Shown here: one piece after another, positions 50,481-59,828 of the stretch
Layout: the number at the start of each line of letters is the position of its first letter
How positions within the stretch are numbered: position 1 is the stretch's first letter
From: Halobacillus sp. Nhm2S1
Lineage (GTDB): Bacteria; Bacillota; Bacilli; Bacillales; Halobacillaceae
NCBI RefSeq assembly: GCF_019599545.1
Contig: NZ_JAIEZV010000002.1
Span: 1,041,606-1,105,605, forward strand
Reading direction: 5' to 3'
DNA length: 64,000 nt
The notes under the pieces: model-generated
Told to the model about the DNA's origin: nothing
Databases searched by the model: none
What the model saw: the letters and a program-made list of their open reading frames with translations, nothing else
Position numbers and translations under genes: made by a program

Positions 50481-50516
50481 AAAGAGCTGCGATCCTTGTC
50501 GCAGCTCTTTTTTATC
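50481..50516. terminator. Bidirectional terminator between aldA and queF
   Basis: AAAGAGCTGCG and CGCAGCTCTTT form an 11-bp stem, followed by T tract on the plus side and preceded by A tract. Confidence 0.92.
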
Positions 50517-51006
50517 GGTTATCGATTTTTTCAGGATAAAGGTCGTGATTCATCAAGCGATGATCCGCCAATTGTTCAAACTTCGTGCCAGGTTTTCCGT
50601 AATTGCAGAATGGATCAATGGAAATCCCACCACGAGGTGTGAACTTGCCCCACACTTCAATATAACGTGGATCCATTAAATCTATCAGGTCGTTCATGAT
50701 TGTATTCACACTATCTTCATGGAAATCCCCGTGATTTCGGAAGCTGAAAAGGTAGAGTTTGAGTGACTTACTTTCCACCATTTTCACGTTTGGAATGTAG
50801 CTGATGTAGATGGTTGCAAAATCAGGCTGGCGGGTCTTCGGGCAAAGGGTTGTGAATTCCGGACAGTTGAATTTGACGAAATAGTCACGGTTCGGGTGCT
50901 GGTTATCAAATGTTTCGAGGACATCCGGGTCATACTCGAAAGAATAAGAATTTCCTTGGTTACCAAGGAGTGATAAATCAAGGTCTTGATCGTTGCGTCC
51001 TGGCAT
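50512..51006 (-). CDS. queF: NADPH-dependent 7-cyano-7-deazaguanine reductase QueF
   Basis: A 164-aa unimodular QueF that reduces preQ0 to preQ1 for queuosine. Catalytic Cys in [14 protein letters not shown] (about 56), with Asp at about 62; NADPH-binding [16 protein letters not shown] (about 79-94) and FHEDSVN. Single gene under a preQ1 riboswitch; queCDE are not in the window. Confidence 0.96.
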   Translation of the reverse strand: MPGRNDQDLDLSLLGNQGNSYSFEYDPDVLETFDNQHPNRDYFVKFNCPEFTTLCPKTRQPDFATIYISYIPNVKMVESKSLKLYLFSFRNHGDFHEDSVNTIMNDLIDLMDPRYIEVWGKFTPRGGISIDPFCNYGKPGTKFEQLADHRLMNHDLYPEKIDNR

Positions 51007-51037
51007 GAGTCATGCTCCTTTTTTTAATGTTTTTTCA

Positions 51038-51070
51038 ATAAAAAAGCCGCAGCGGCTAAGGGCTGCGGCT
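51038..51070 (-). terminator. Riboswitch-controlled terminator of queF leader
   Basis: Minus strand AGCCGCAGC and GCTGCGGCT form a 9-bp stem, loop 8 nt, followed by seven to eight T, placed between the preQ1 aptamer and the queF ribosome-binding site. Confidence 0.9.
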
Positions 51071-51086
51071 TATCAAAAGACGTGGT

Positions 51087-51124
51087 CCTTAGTTTTTTAT
51101 AGAGGGGTTAGCTAAGAAACCTCT
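51087..51124 (-). promoter_or_regulatory. preQ1-I riboswitch aptamer
   Basis: Minus strand AGAGGTTTCTTAGCTAACCC then CTCTATAAAAAACTAAGG: the P1 stem (AGAGG/CCTCT), the loop and the A-rich tail ending CTAAGG are the class I preQ1 motif. It precedes queF, which makes preQ1, so ligand binding should turn transcription off. Confidence 0.95.
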
Positions 51125-51149
51125 ATTATGAAGCTATTATGCTCGTTTC

Positions 51150-51178
51150 ATTATATAAACAGAGAAGAATGCTGTCAA
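51150..51178 (-). promoter_or_regulatory. Sigma-A promoter of queF
   Basis: Minus strand TTGACA (51178-51173), 17-nt spacer, TATAAT (51155-51150): a consensus promoter. Confidence 0.92.
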
Positions 51179-51294
51179 TTTACCTCGTTCCCTTGTCCTA
51201 ATTCTGTAAATCTTTGGAGATAACTCTTTAAATATGAGTAGAAATCCCCTACAATAGAAGTAATTCATAAAATTTTCAGAAAAGTATGCAGTTC

Positions 51295-51329
51295 GTGGCT
51301 CTGAAAGGATCAGAGCTTTCTTCAGCCAC
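51295..51329 (+). promoter_or_regulatory. Alternative hairpins in the acsA leader
   Basis: GCTCTGA (51298-51304) pairs with TCAGAGC (51310-51316) followed by TTTCTT; GTGGCT (51295-51300) can pair with AGCCAC (51324-51329). The two share 51298-51300. A CcpA-site-like sequence GGAAAACGTTTACA follows at 51334-51347. Confidence 0.4.
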
Positions 51330-51374
51330 AAAGGGAAAACGTTTACAAAACATTCTTATGAGGTGATGATGAAT

Positions 51375-53084
51375 ATGGACATGAAACCAATTCCAGCTCG
51401 ATCAGGCAATCACAACATGGAAAACTACAAAGAAGCGTATGAGAATTTCCAGTGGGAAGAAGTGAAAGAACAGTTCTCATGGAACGAGACAGGCAAAGTG
51501 AACATTGCCTATGAAGCTGTCGATCGCCATGCAGAAAACCCTGATAAGAAGGATCAGGCAGCTCTGATCTACTCTGCACCGGATAGAGAAGAGACCCTTA
51601 CTTTTGAAGATTTGAAGCTGAAAAGTAATCAATTCGCAAATGTACTGAAAAAACACAATATAGAAAAGGGCGATCGTGTCTTTCTTTTTATGCCGAGAAG
51701 CCCGGAGTTTTATGCAGCATTCCTTGGTATTCTTAAAGTAGGAGCAATTGCTGGACCGCTGTTTGAAGCATTTATGGAACAAGCCGTACGAGACCGCTTG
51801 GAAGACAGTGAAGCGACGATGCTCATTACGACTCCTGAATTGCTTGAGCGCGTGCCGGCGGATGAGCTTCCGAATTTGAAGCAAGTCGTGCTTGTCGGCG
51901 GCGATGCCCCGGGTAACTACATTTCTTATGATGAAGAAATGGAGAACGCATCGGAGGAATTTGATATCGAGTGGGTAGACCTTGAAGACGGGATGCTCCT
52001 CCACTACACCTCTGGTTCAACAGGCAAGCCGAAAGGAGTTTACCACGTTCACAATGCCATGCTCCAACATTACCAAACAGGTAAGTGGGTGCTGGATCTT
52101 AAAGAAGACGATGTGTACTGGTGTACAGCAGACCCAGGCTGGGTAACAGGGACAAGCTACGGAATCTTTGCTCCATGGTTGAATGGTGTGACGAACGTCA
52201 TTCGTGGTGGGCGTTTCAGTCCTGATGACTGGTATGGAACGATTGCAGAGAAAAATGTTTCTGTCTGGTATTCCGCTCCGACAGCTTTCCGTAAACTATT
52301 GAGTGCTGGAGAAGACGTGGCGAAAAAGCATGACCTATCTTCCCTTCGCCATGTTTTAAGTGTAGGTGAGCCTTTGAACCCTGAAGTTGTGACATGGGGA
52401 CTTTCGGCCTTCGACTTACGCATCCATGACACGTGGTGGATGACGGAAACGGGAGGCATGTTGATTTGTAACTATCCTGCGATGGATATGCGTCCAGGAT
52501 CCATGGGTAAACCGTTCCCTGGCATTGAAGCTGCCATTGTTGATAATGAAGGGAACGAGCTACCTGCCAATCAAATGGGGAACCTGGCAATCAAGCAGGG
52601 ATGGCCGTCCATGATGCGGGCCGTTTGGAAGAACCCAGGGAAATATGAAAGTTATTTCTTAAATGGTTGGTACGTTTCTGGGGACAGCGCCTACCAGGAC
52701 GAAGATGGTTATTTCTGGTTCCAGGGACGTCTTGATGATGTCATCAACACTTCCGGAGAACGTGTCGGTCCATTTGAAGTGGAAAGTAAGTTGATTGAAC
52801 ACGAAGCGGTAGCAGAAGCAGGAGTCATCGGGAAACCTGATCCTGAACGCGGGGAAATCATCAAAGCGTTCATCACTCTTAGAGAAGGGCATGAACAATC
52901 CGATGAACTGCTCGAAGACATTCGTCAGTTCGTCAAAAAAGGTTTGAGCGCCCACGCCGCTCCAAGGGAAATTGAAATCAAAGATACGATTCCTAAAACA
53001 CGTAGTGGTAAAATCATGAGACGTCTCCTGAAATCTTGGGAGCTTGGTTTACCGACAGGCGATACCTCTACTCTTGAAGAGTAA
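51375..53084 (+). CDS. acsA: Acetyl-CoA synthetase AcsA
   Basis: A 569-aa AMP-forming ligase that activates acetate. P-loop-like YTSGSTGKPKG at about 215-225; WWMTETGG at about 356; acyl-AMP core YVSGDSAYQDEDGYFWFQGR; catalytic Lys in KTRSGKIMRRLLK near the C-terminus (also the target of acetylation in B. subtilis). Several in-frame starts exist (51363, 51366, 51369, 51375); 51375 gives the spacing from GAGGTG and the N-terminus that fit B. subtilis AcsA. Confidence 0.95.
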   Translation: MDMKPIPARSGNHNMENYKEAYENFQWEEVKEQFSWNETGKVNIAYEAVDRHAENPDKKDQAALIYSAPDREETLTFEDLKLKSNQFANVLKKHNIEKGDRVFLFMPRSPEFYAAFLGILKVGAIAGPLFEAFMEQAVRDRLEDSEATMLITTPELLERVPADELPNLKQVVLVGGDAPGNYISYDEEMENASEEFDIEWVDLEDGMLLHYTSGSTGKPKGVYHVHNAMLQHYQTGKWVLDLKEDDVYWCTADPGWVTGTSYGIFAPWLNGVTNVIRGGRFSPDDWYGTIAEKNVSVWYSAPTAFRKLLSAGEDVAKKHDLSSLRHVLSVGEPLNPEVVTWGLSAFDLRIHDTWWMTETGGMLICNYPAMDMRPGSMGKPFPGIEAAIVDNEGNELPANQMGNLAIKQGWPSMMRAVWKNPGKYESYFLNGWYVSGDSAYQDEDGYFWFQGRLDDVINTSGERVGPFEVESKLIEHEAVAEAGVIGKPDPERGEIIKAFITLREGHEQSDELLEDIRQFVKKGLSAHAAPREIEIKDTIPKTRSGKIMRRLLKSWELGLPTGDTSTLEE

Positions 53085-53090
53085 CAGAAG

Positions 53091-53128
53091 AAAGCACAGC
53101 CCGCTTCAGGGCTGTGCTTTTCATTTTT
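53091..53128 (+). terminator. Terminator of acsA
   Basis: AAAGCACAGCCC and GGGCTGTGCTTT form a perfect 12-bp stem with a 6-nt loop. Confidence 0.92.
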
Positions 53129-53148
53129 TGGGTGCTCGTCTGGAAAGT

Positions 53149-53164
53149 TGTTTCACGTGGAACG
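53149..53164. promoter_or_regulatory. parS-like site 3
   Basis: TGTTTCACGTGGAACG matches 15 of 16 bases of the reverse complement of the B. subtilis parS TGTTCCACGTGAAACA. It lies inside an inverted repeat TGCTCGT (53133-53139) / ACGAGCA (53162-53168). Confidence 0.82.
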
Positions 53165-53240
53165 AGCAAGCCGAGAACCAAAATTTCATAAACCCTATGG
53201 TAAGATGTGGATAGATATTACATAGATTGCAGGTGGCACA

Positions 53241-54554
53241 ATGAAGAAAGAAGGATCTACACGGTTTTTGGACGGCTCATTAGAGACTGTTCAATGGTTC
53301 GTATTTTTGTTGGCGAGTGCAGTTGCTCTGCCCATTGTTATTGGTTCTATTTTTGAATTGAATTTCAATGAAGTCTCAGGATTGATGCAACGGACATTTT
53401 TTGTCGTGGGCGTCGCTTCCTTCCTACAAGGTGTTTTTGGACACCGTCTCCCAATTATGGAAGGGCCCGCCGGCCTATGGATCAGCATTTTTGCCGTCAT
53501 GGCCTATAGTGGGGCGCAGTCGGGCGACAGCTATATGGAAACCTTACAAGTTCTCCAGGGGACGATGATATGGACGGGGATTTTTTTATTCCTCTTTGGT
53601 ATCTTCCGTTTGTCGCACCGTGTGCTCTTTGTTTTCACACCACTCGTTACGGGTGCTTTTTTATTTTTACTGACCGTCCAATTGAGTGGAACGTTTCTTA
53701 AAGGGATGTTAGGGATTCAGCAGTCGACAGAAGCGGTGGATGGAAAGCAGGCGCTGGTTGCTTTTGTTACGCTTGCGCTTGTGATCGGTCTATCGATTAT
53801 GGGAAAAGGATGGTTGAAAAGTTTCGCTGTTTTGATTGGAATTGCTTTCGGTTGGGTATTGTATGCCATGACTTTCAATGGAACTGCCCATGATGAAACC
53901 GGAGGGAGCTCAGTTTTTTCTCTGCCTGAGTTTTTTGCATGGGGGCCGCCTCATCTGACCTGGGGAACGCTTCCTTTGGGGTTTATTACCGCTGTAATTT
54001 TATTGTCAAATCTGGTGGCGTCGATCATTGCGGTGAGTCATACCGTTTATGGAAAGCCGAAGTACACCTATGATCAGGTCAACAAAGGAAGCAGCTTTCT
54101 AGGGATTAATCATGGAATTACAGCTGCGTTTTCAGCAGTAGCTAACGTTTCTTTGGCATCCTCTTCGGGTTTCATGCAATTGACCGGGCAAAAAAGGAAA
54201 CGCCCCTTTTTATATGCGTCTCTATTATTAGTCGTATTTTCGTTCTTCCCTCCGGTGGTAGCATTTATTTCTGGCATTCCCGCACCGGTAGCAAACGCAG
54301 CTTTGCTCGCAACTTTTGTCCAATTGATGGGGCTTGGATTGTCCAACATGACGAGTGAAACGCTGGATGAGCGGAGACTTACGATTTTAGGACTTTCTTT
54401 CTTATTGGGAATTGGGCTCATGTTTCTCCCGCCGGAGGCTTTCAATGGTGTGCCCGCAATATTACAAAACTTACTGAGCAATGGACTGCTGGTCGGGACT
54501 GTCCTCGTCATCGTTCTGGACCGGCTTTGGAAAGAATCAAACACGTCATCATAG
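53241..54554 (+). CDS. Purine/pyrimidine permease, NCS2 family
   Basis: A 437-aa transporter with 12-14 helices of the nucleobase:cation symporter-2 family. RLPIMEGPAGLWISIFAVMAY (about 69-88) and INHGITAAFSAVANVSLASSSGFMQLTGQ (region about 290-318) correspond to the substrate-site helices 3 and 10. It resembles B. subtilis YwdJ-like members; the exact nucleobase is unknown. It is close to the next gene (6-30 nt) and may be co-transcribed. Confidence 0.85.
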   Translation: MKKEGSTRFLDGSLETVQWFVFLLASAVALPIVIGSIFELNFNEVSGLMQRTFFVVGVASFLQGVFGHRLPIMEGPAGLWISIFAVMAYSGAQSGDSYMETLQVLQGTMIWTGIFLFLFGIFRLSHRVLFVFTPLVTGAFLFLLTVQLSGTFLKGMLGIQQSTEAVDGKQALVAFVTLALVIGLSIMGKGWLKSFAVLIGIAFGWVLYAMTFNGTAHDETGGSSVFSLPEFFAWGPPHLTWGTLPLGFITAVILLSNLVASIIAVSHTVYGKPKYTYDQVNKGSSFLGINHGITAAFSAVANVSLASSSGFMQLTGQKRKRPFLYASLLLVVFSFFPPVVAFISGIPAPVANAALLATFVQLMGLGLSNMTSETLDERRLTILGLSFLLGIGLMFLPPEAFNGVPAILQNLLSNGLLVGTVLVIVLDRLWKESNTSS

Positions 54555-54584
54555 GGAAAAGTGATGGTACAAGGAAGTGATGGA

Positions 54585-55907
54585 ATGGAAAATAAAATAT
54601 ATGATGTCATCGGGATCGGAATCGGTCCTTATAATTTAGGAATGGCCGCATTGCTTGATCAGACGGAAGAGTTGGATGCTGTCTTTTTTGACAAGACCCC
54701 TGAATTTATCTGGCATCCAGGTATGCTTATTGAAACGATGGATCTGCAGGTTCCTTTTTTAGCGGATCTTGTTTCGTTTGCGGACCCGAAAAGCCCTTAT
54801 ACCTTTATGAATTATTTGCATGAGCATGACCGGATGTTTCCTTTTTTCTTCCACCGTCATTTTGAAATTCCACGTCAAGAATACAATCACTACATGCAGT
54901 GGGTGGCTAAGCAGTTGGATGGTCTATTTTTCGGACATACCGTGGTTGACGTGAGGGACCATAAAGATGCAGAAGATCCCCATTATGAAGTGGTGGTAAA
55001 AGAAAGAGCGACCGATGAGAAAAAATACTATCAAGCTAAGCACGTTGTCATGGGGACTGGGAGTGAACCGTTGATCTTGGACGGAATGGACCGGTTACCG
55101 AACGAAGATGTGATGCATACGAGCCGCTACCTTTTTGAAAAAGATCATTTACTGAAATCAAAACACGTGACCATTGTCGGTTCGGGGCAGAGTGCTTTAG
55201 AGGTATTCCTTGATTTATTAGAAGAGCAAGACAGACAGTCAGATATGAAGTTAAGCCTCTTTACGAGATCGGGAGGTCTTTTTCAATTGGACACGGCTAA
55301 GTTCGCTCAGGAAATGTTCACACCAGAATTCGTGGATTACTTTCACGCCCTTAGTCTTCATCAACGGAAAGATGCCCTCGATACGCTTGGCCCTCTAAGG
55401 AAAGGGATTGATCCTGATACACTCACAAGACTTTATACAAAACTTTACCATCGCACAGCCGGTATGAAGGATAGTCGTGTTCTTATCCAACCGATGACTG
55501 AAATTACAGGGATTGAGGCGAAAGAGGACGGAAGTTATCACCTGCAATGTAAACAGTGGCAGGAAGAAGTCGAGTACACGTACCCTACAGATAAAGTTGT
55601 GCTGGCCACAGGGTATAAACCTCATTTTCCTGACTGGTTCATGACCCGCTTCAAAGATCAAATTGAATGGGAAGAGGAAGGGATGTATAAAGTATCGCGT
55701 GATTATCAGCTCCTTTTCAACGATGATCGCAACCATCATTTCTTTACGCTGACCAACCTCGTCCACTCCCATGGAGCAGGAGCTACGAACTTAGGGTTAT
55801 CCGTACACCGGAACGTTCATATCATCAACACGATTGCAGGGAGAGAATTGTACAGGAATCAATCGGATACAACGTTCCAGCAGTTTTCCATGAAAGAGTT
55901 TAAATAA
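54585..55907 (+). CDS. SidA/IucD/PvdA family amine N-monooxygenase
   Basis: A 440-aa FAD- and NADPH-dependent N-hydroxylase of the lysine/ornithine group. FAD motif GIGIGPYNLGMAALL (about 9-23), the ETMDLQVPFLADLVSFADPKSPYTFMNYL block, NADPH motif VGSGQSALEV (about 203-212) and the ATGYKPHFP C-terminal motif. The ATG at 54585 has AAGGAAGTGA before it. No siderophore synthetase is nearby in the window, which is unusual for a siderophore gene. Confidence 0.87.
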   Translation: MENKIYDVIGIGIGPYNLGMAALLDQTEELDAVFFDKTPEFIWHPGMLIETMDLQVPFLADLVSFADPKSPYTFMNYLHEHDRMFPFFFHRHFEIPRQEYNHYMQWVAKQLDGLFFGHTVVDVRDHKDAEDPHYEVVVKERATDEKKYYQAKHVVMGTGSEPLILDGMDRLPNEDVMHTSRYLFEKDHLLKSKHVTIVGSGQSALEVFLDLLEEQDRQSDMKLSLFTRSGGLFQLDTAKFAQEMFTPEFVDYFHALSLHQRKDALDTLGPLRKGIDPDTLTRLYTKLYHRTAGMKDSRVLIQPMTEITGIEAKEDGSYHLQCKQWQEEVEYTYPTDKVVLATGYKPHFPDWFMTRFKDQIEWEEEGMYKVSRDYQLLFNDDRNHHFFTLTNLVHSHGAGATNLGLSVHRNVHIINTIAGRELYRNQSDTTFQQFSMKEFK

Positions 55908-55925
55908 CCATAAAGTGGAAAAGTG

Positions 55926-55950
55926 GTTTAAAATCATCTCATGGGGGAAG
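55926..55950 (+). promoter_or_regulatory. Candidate sigma-B promoter
   Basis: GTTTAA (55926-55931), 13-nt spacer, GGGAAG (55945-55950), against sigma-B consensus GTTTAA-N12/15-GGGTAT. It lies 51 nt before a gene of the YfkM stress-protein type. Confidence 0.45.
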
Positions 55951-56000
55951 ATATCCTATGTGTTCAAATCCAACCCATACATTCAAGGAGATGATTAGAT

Positions 56001-56513
56001 ATGAGTAAGATTGCTTGTGTCATGACGTCCATGTTTGAAGATGTAGAATATACACAACCGGCAGAAGCTTTCTCAAACGAAGGCCATGAAGTAACGACCA
56101 TTGAATGGGAAGCAGGCAAAGAAGTAGAAGGAAAACAAGGAGAAGCTTCCGTTAAGATCGATACATCCATTGATGATGTGAAACCGGAAGACTTTGATGC
56201 TTTGTTTATCCCTGGTGGTTTTTCACCTGATATTCTGCGTGGGGATGAGAAATTCGTTTCCTTTGCGAAACATTTTATGGATGAAAAGAAACCTGTATTC
56301 GCAATCTGCCATGGCCCACAACTATTGATTACGGCTAAAACCCTCGAAGGGCGCACAGCGACAGGGTTCAAATCTATTTCCGTTGATATGGAATATGCAG
56401 GCGTCAACTATGAGGATAAAGAAGTTGTCGTTTGTCAGAATCAGCTGGTCACAAGCCGCCAGCCCGATGACATTCCAGCCTTCAACCGCGAAGCATTAAA
56501 ACTCTTGAAATAA
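56001..56513 (+). CDS. yfkM: DJ-1/PfpI family stress protein (YfkM type)
   Basis: A 170-aa class I glutaminase-like protein. Nucleophile elbow AICHGPQLLI with Cys at about 103, the glutamate in FEDVEYTQP (about 15) and PGGFSPD. B. subtilis YfkM (general stress protein 18) has the same length and motifs; members act on glyoxal/methylglyoxal or as proteases/chaperones. A sigma-B-like promoter precedes it. Confidence 0.9.
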   Translation: MSKIACVMTSMFEDVEYTQPAEAFSNEGHEVTTIEWEAGKEVEGKQGEASVKIDTSIDDVKPEDFDALFIPGGFSPDILRGDEKFVSFAKHFMDEKKPVFAICHGPQLLITAKTLEGRTATGFKSISVDMEYAGVNYEDKEVVVCQNQLVTSRQPDDIPAFNREALKLLK

Positions 56514-56520
56514 AAGAAGA

Positions 56521-56556
56521 AAGGCCATGAGGGAACTCCCCCATGGCCTTTTTCTT
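56521..56556 (+). terminator. Terminator of the DJ-1 family gene
   Basis: AAGGCCATG and CATGGCCTT with an inner GGG/CCC pair form a strong stem followed by TTTCTT. Confidence 0.9.
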
Positions 56557-56606
56557 CGTCTCAATAAATCAACCGTCTCTTTACACAAAAGCTTCCTATT
56601 ATGACA

Positions 56607-56950
56607 GACTCAGTTGCGAAACTTTTGTGGATGGGAGGGGGATGCGGTGAACAGCTTGCTTTCTAAGGGAGCGCGGTGATCCTCCTCGTACTGCGTCCTG
56701 TGGGGTCTCAACATGCACTTTTTCCACAGGAGTCTCGCCATTCACCTCCGCCCCTTTGCCATATAAGTATCTTGAAACACTTTCTGGAATAAGCTGTTTT
56801 TATCCATATGGTAATTGGAGGGGAATCTACTACCAAGGCAGCTATTATGCATGCGGAAAGCTTCTCCCCAGCCACCCCTGAGGCTCAACCCGGGTAACGA
56901 ACCCCGAGAACATCTCAAAATTGAGTCTTACACAATCCTGCCATATTGTT
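56607..56950 (+). repeat. Intergenic repeat element, copy 3
   Basis: A 344-bp copy homologous throughout to copy 1 (reverse, 20234-20579). Shared blocks include GGAGTCTCGCCATTC, GCCCCTTTGCCATATAAGTA and GGTAATTGGAGGGGA. Ends GACTCAGTTGCGAAAC and ACACAATCCTGCCATATTGTT. Non-coding; 56951-57090 holds only the next gene's leader. Confidence 0.7.
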
Positions 56951-57090
56951 AAAAAACGTTTACCAATACAGTACCAATTTTGTAACCTCCTATTGTAGAG
57001 AGGAGAAGAAAGTTCCTATATAATGAAAGGAAGATCATAGATCGTTCTGTATTACATACATGCACCGCATTGAAGAAGGAGGACCAAACG

Positions 57091-57858
57091 ATGATTGTCA
57101 TTGAGAAAGAACAATATTTTCACATGATTACGCAGCATGAGCATGCCAAAATTTCAGCCCAAATCGTCGCTCATTGGAAGAATAATTTTTTATTGCGCTC
57201 TAAATTGAGAGAAGAAGCAGATTGGGCGATTGAGCAGCACGATAGAGCCTGGATTCCACTGGATGATCATCCAGAATGGAATGAAGAAAAGCAGCGGCCA
57301 TATACGTTCGTCGATTATCCGTTAGAGAAAAAACTGCAGGCCTACCAACGTGGAATTGAAGAGGTAGCTGACCGCTCATTGTATGCTGGTATGCTTTGCA
57401 GTATGCACTATGCGTCGTTCTTTTCTAAAGATGACAAGAATCCTGCTGTACAGACGTTTTTAGCTGAAGAAAAAACACGTCAGCAGGATCTGTTCGAATC
57501 AATGGAAATGGACATTCCCTATGATATCTATGACCTTCATTTCCGCCGGCTGCAATTTTGTGATGATTTGTCTCTTTATGTATGCATGCAGGAACCTGGA
57601 ACACCCAAGGAAGAAGAAGTTCCATGGTTTAAAAACGGCTTCAGACAGTCCTTTGATTTCGCTCCAGGTGGCATGAATGCCCACTGGGTGGATAAAGAGA
57701 AAGTTTCCGTCTATCCTTTTCCATTTGAAAAGCCATTCAGCATAGAGGTTCCCTACCGTCCAGTTTTAAAAAGGGAAATTGAAGAAAAAGGTCTATCCCA
57801 GGCGTTTCACAATACAGAGGTTCAAACCCACGCCGTTACTTTTGTGAAAAAAGAATAG
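57091..57858 (+). CDS. DUF3891 family protein
   Basis: A 255-aa soluble protein. ITQHEHAKISAQIVAHWKN at the N-terminus and the WAIEQHDRAWIPLDDHPEWNE block (His and Asp residues spaced like a metal site) are the DUF3891 pattern; a later YAGMLCSMHYASFF region is also conserved. Function unknown; His/Asp pattern suggests a metal-dependent enzyme (inference). ATG at 57091 follows AAGGAGGA. Confidence 0.82.
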   Translation: MIVIEKEQYFHMITQHEHAKISAQIVAHWKNNFLLRSKLREEADWAIEQHDRAWIPLDDHPEWNEEKQRPYTFVDYPLEKKLQAYQRGIEEVADRSLYAGMLCSMHYASFFSKDDKNPAVQTFLAEEKTRQQDLFESMEMDIPYDIYDLHFRRLQFCDDLSLYVCMQEPGTPKEEEVPWFKNGFRQSFDFAPGGMNAHWVDKEKVSVYPFPFEKPFSIEVPYRPVLKREIEEKGLSQAFHNTEVQTHAVTFVKKE

Positions 57859-57930
57859 TCACTTACATGTTCAAGAGTGTAAGCGACTGTTTGATGTTTT
57901 GCCTGATCGTTGCAGGCAAGGAGCATCTCC

Positions 57931-59217
57931 TTATTTCTTATCAATACTGAATTGTCCATCAAGCAACACCCAGTTTTGAGGGAAGGAAAGACCAAGTTTC
58001 CAGTAACTGATGCCAAGAAGGCCACGATCTTTTATTAAGTCGAACTTTCGTTGAATGGATCGCGCATCTTCAAACCATACTTCGTGTTTTTTCACAGCAT
58101 CATCCGTATAAGTGAAGTAAGGGGCCTGCTCTTTTTGATCATAAGAAATCGGCACATTGTTTTCTCTCGCAATTTGAATCGCTTGCTGTGGACTGATTGC
58201 CTTTGCAAATTCTCCACCTGGTTCATAAGGAAGGGTCCAATCATACCCATATAAGTTTTGACCGAGAAGAATCTTTTCTGCCGGCATTTCTGTCAACGCA
58301 TAATCGACCACTTCTGTCACGGGACCGATAGGAGCTACGGCACGTGGAGGGCCGCCGCTATATCCCCATTCATAAGTCATTAATACAACGAAATCTACAA
58401 TCTCTCCGTGGGCTTTATAGTCATGGGCTTCGTACCAGGCTCCTTTTTGATCGGCACTTGTTTTAGGAGCAAGAGCGGTTGATATGAGTAACCCCTCTGC
58501 TGCCAATCGCTGTTTCGCTTTCCTCAAAAACTGGTTATAGTTCTCTTTCATTTCAGGAGGGAGAAACTCCATATCAAAGTGGACATCTTGAAAACCTACT
58601 TGTTTAGTCGTTTGAATGATGTTGTCGAGCAGTTTATCCTGAAGAGCTTCATCAGATAGGATTTTCCTTCCTAATTCAGCACTGAATCCATCTTCGGCAA
58701 GGTTTGTGACAACCATCATAAGAGCGGTATCGTTTTGTTGAGCAATTTCCTTAAAATTATCAAGCGGCGGAGCTTTTAACGAAGCGTCTTCCTGGATTTC
58801 ATAACTGAACGGCGCCAGGTAAGTCAGCGAACCCGCCCTATTTTCAGCAGAGGCGCGAAGTGTGTCGGATACTTCCCCCCCGTAGGGCTCGATGTAGGCA
58901 TTCGCCGTAATCGGACGCGGTGGTTCATCGGGGATGTAGAGACGTAACCCAACAGAAAGAGGAGCCCCGACTTGAAGTCCGTTTACCTGGGCCAGCTTTT
59001 CAGCCGTGGTATTGAACTTCTGAGCAATGGAATATAAGCTGTCCCCTTGCTGGACAAAATAAAATTGGCCGACAATCGGTATAACAAGAGCCTGACCGAT
59101 GACAAGGTCACCTGGGGTCTCGAGCTCATTTGCCTCAATAATGGCATTTGGCGTACTATCATAGAGACCAGCAATGGAGAATACTGAATCTCCTTCTTGA
59201 ACGACGTGAATTTGCAT
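57931..59217 (-). CDS. sleL: Spore cortex-lytic/peptidoglycan glucosaminidase SleL (YaaH)
   Basis: A 428-aa protein with two LysM domains (about 1-46, IHVVQEGDSVFSIAGLYDS; and about 49-95, YFVQQGDSLYSIAQKFN) followed by a GH18 catalytic domain whose active site is FQDVHFDMEF (about 202-211; D-x-E). It has no signal peptide, as usual for spore-coat-targeted SleL. ATG at 59217 follows AAAGGAGCG. Position beside tadA matches B. subtilis yaaH. It acts on cortex muropeptides during germination. Confidence 0.93.
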   Translation of the reverse strand: MQIHVVQEGDSVFSIAGLYDSTPNAIIEANELETPGDLVIGQALVIPIVGQFYFVQQGDSLYSIAQKFNTTAEKLAQVNGLQVGAPLSVGLRLYIPDEPPRPITANAYIEPYGGEVSDTLRASAENRAGSLTYLAPFSYEIQEDASLKAPPLDNFKEIAQQNDTALMMVVTNLAEDGFSAELGRKILSDEALQDKLLDNIIQTTKQVGFQDVHFDMEFLPPEMKENYNQFLRKAKQRLAAEGLLISTALAPKTSADQKGAWYEAHDYKAHGEIVDFVVLMTYEWGYSGGPPRAVAPIGPVTEVVDYALTEMPAEKILLGQNLYGYDWTLPYEPGGEFAKAISPQQAIQIARENNVPISYDQKEQAPYFTYTDDAVKKHEVWFEDARSIQRKFDLIKDRGLLGISYWKLGLSFPQNWVLLDGQFSIDKK

Positions 59218-59247
59218 ATGGATTCGCTCCTTTCTCATCTTTAATAA

Positions 59248-59781
<534 letters not shown>

Positions 59782-59794
59782 CAGTGTTTTATCA

Positions 59795-59823
59795 TTGCAT
59801 TTTTCCTGAAAACTCGCTATACT
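59795..59823 (+). promoter_or_regulatory. Promoter of the SRP RNA
   Basis: TTGCAT (59795-59800), 17-nt spacer, TATACT (59818-59823), with the RNA starting 6-7 nt later. Confidence 0.88.
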
Positions 59824-59828
59824 TGTTA

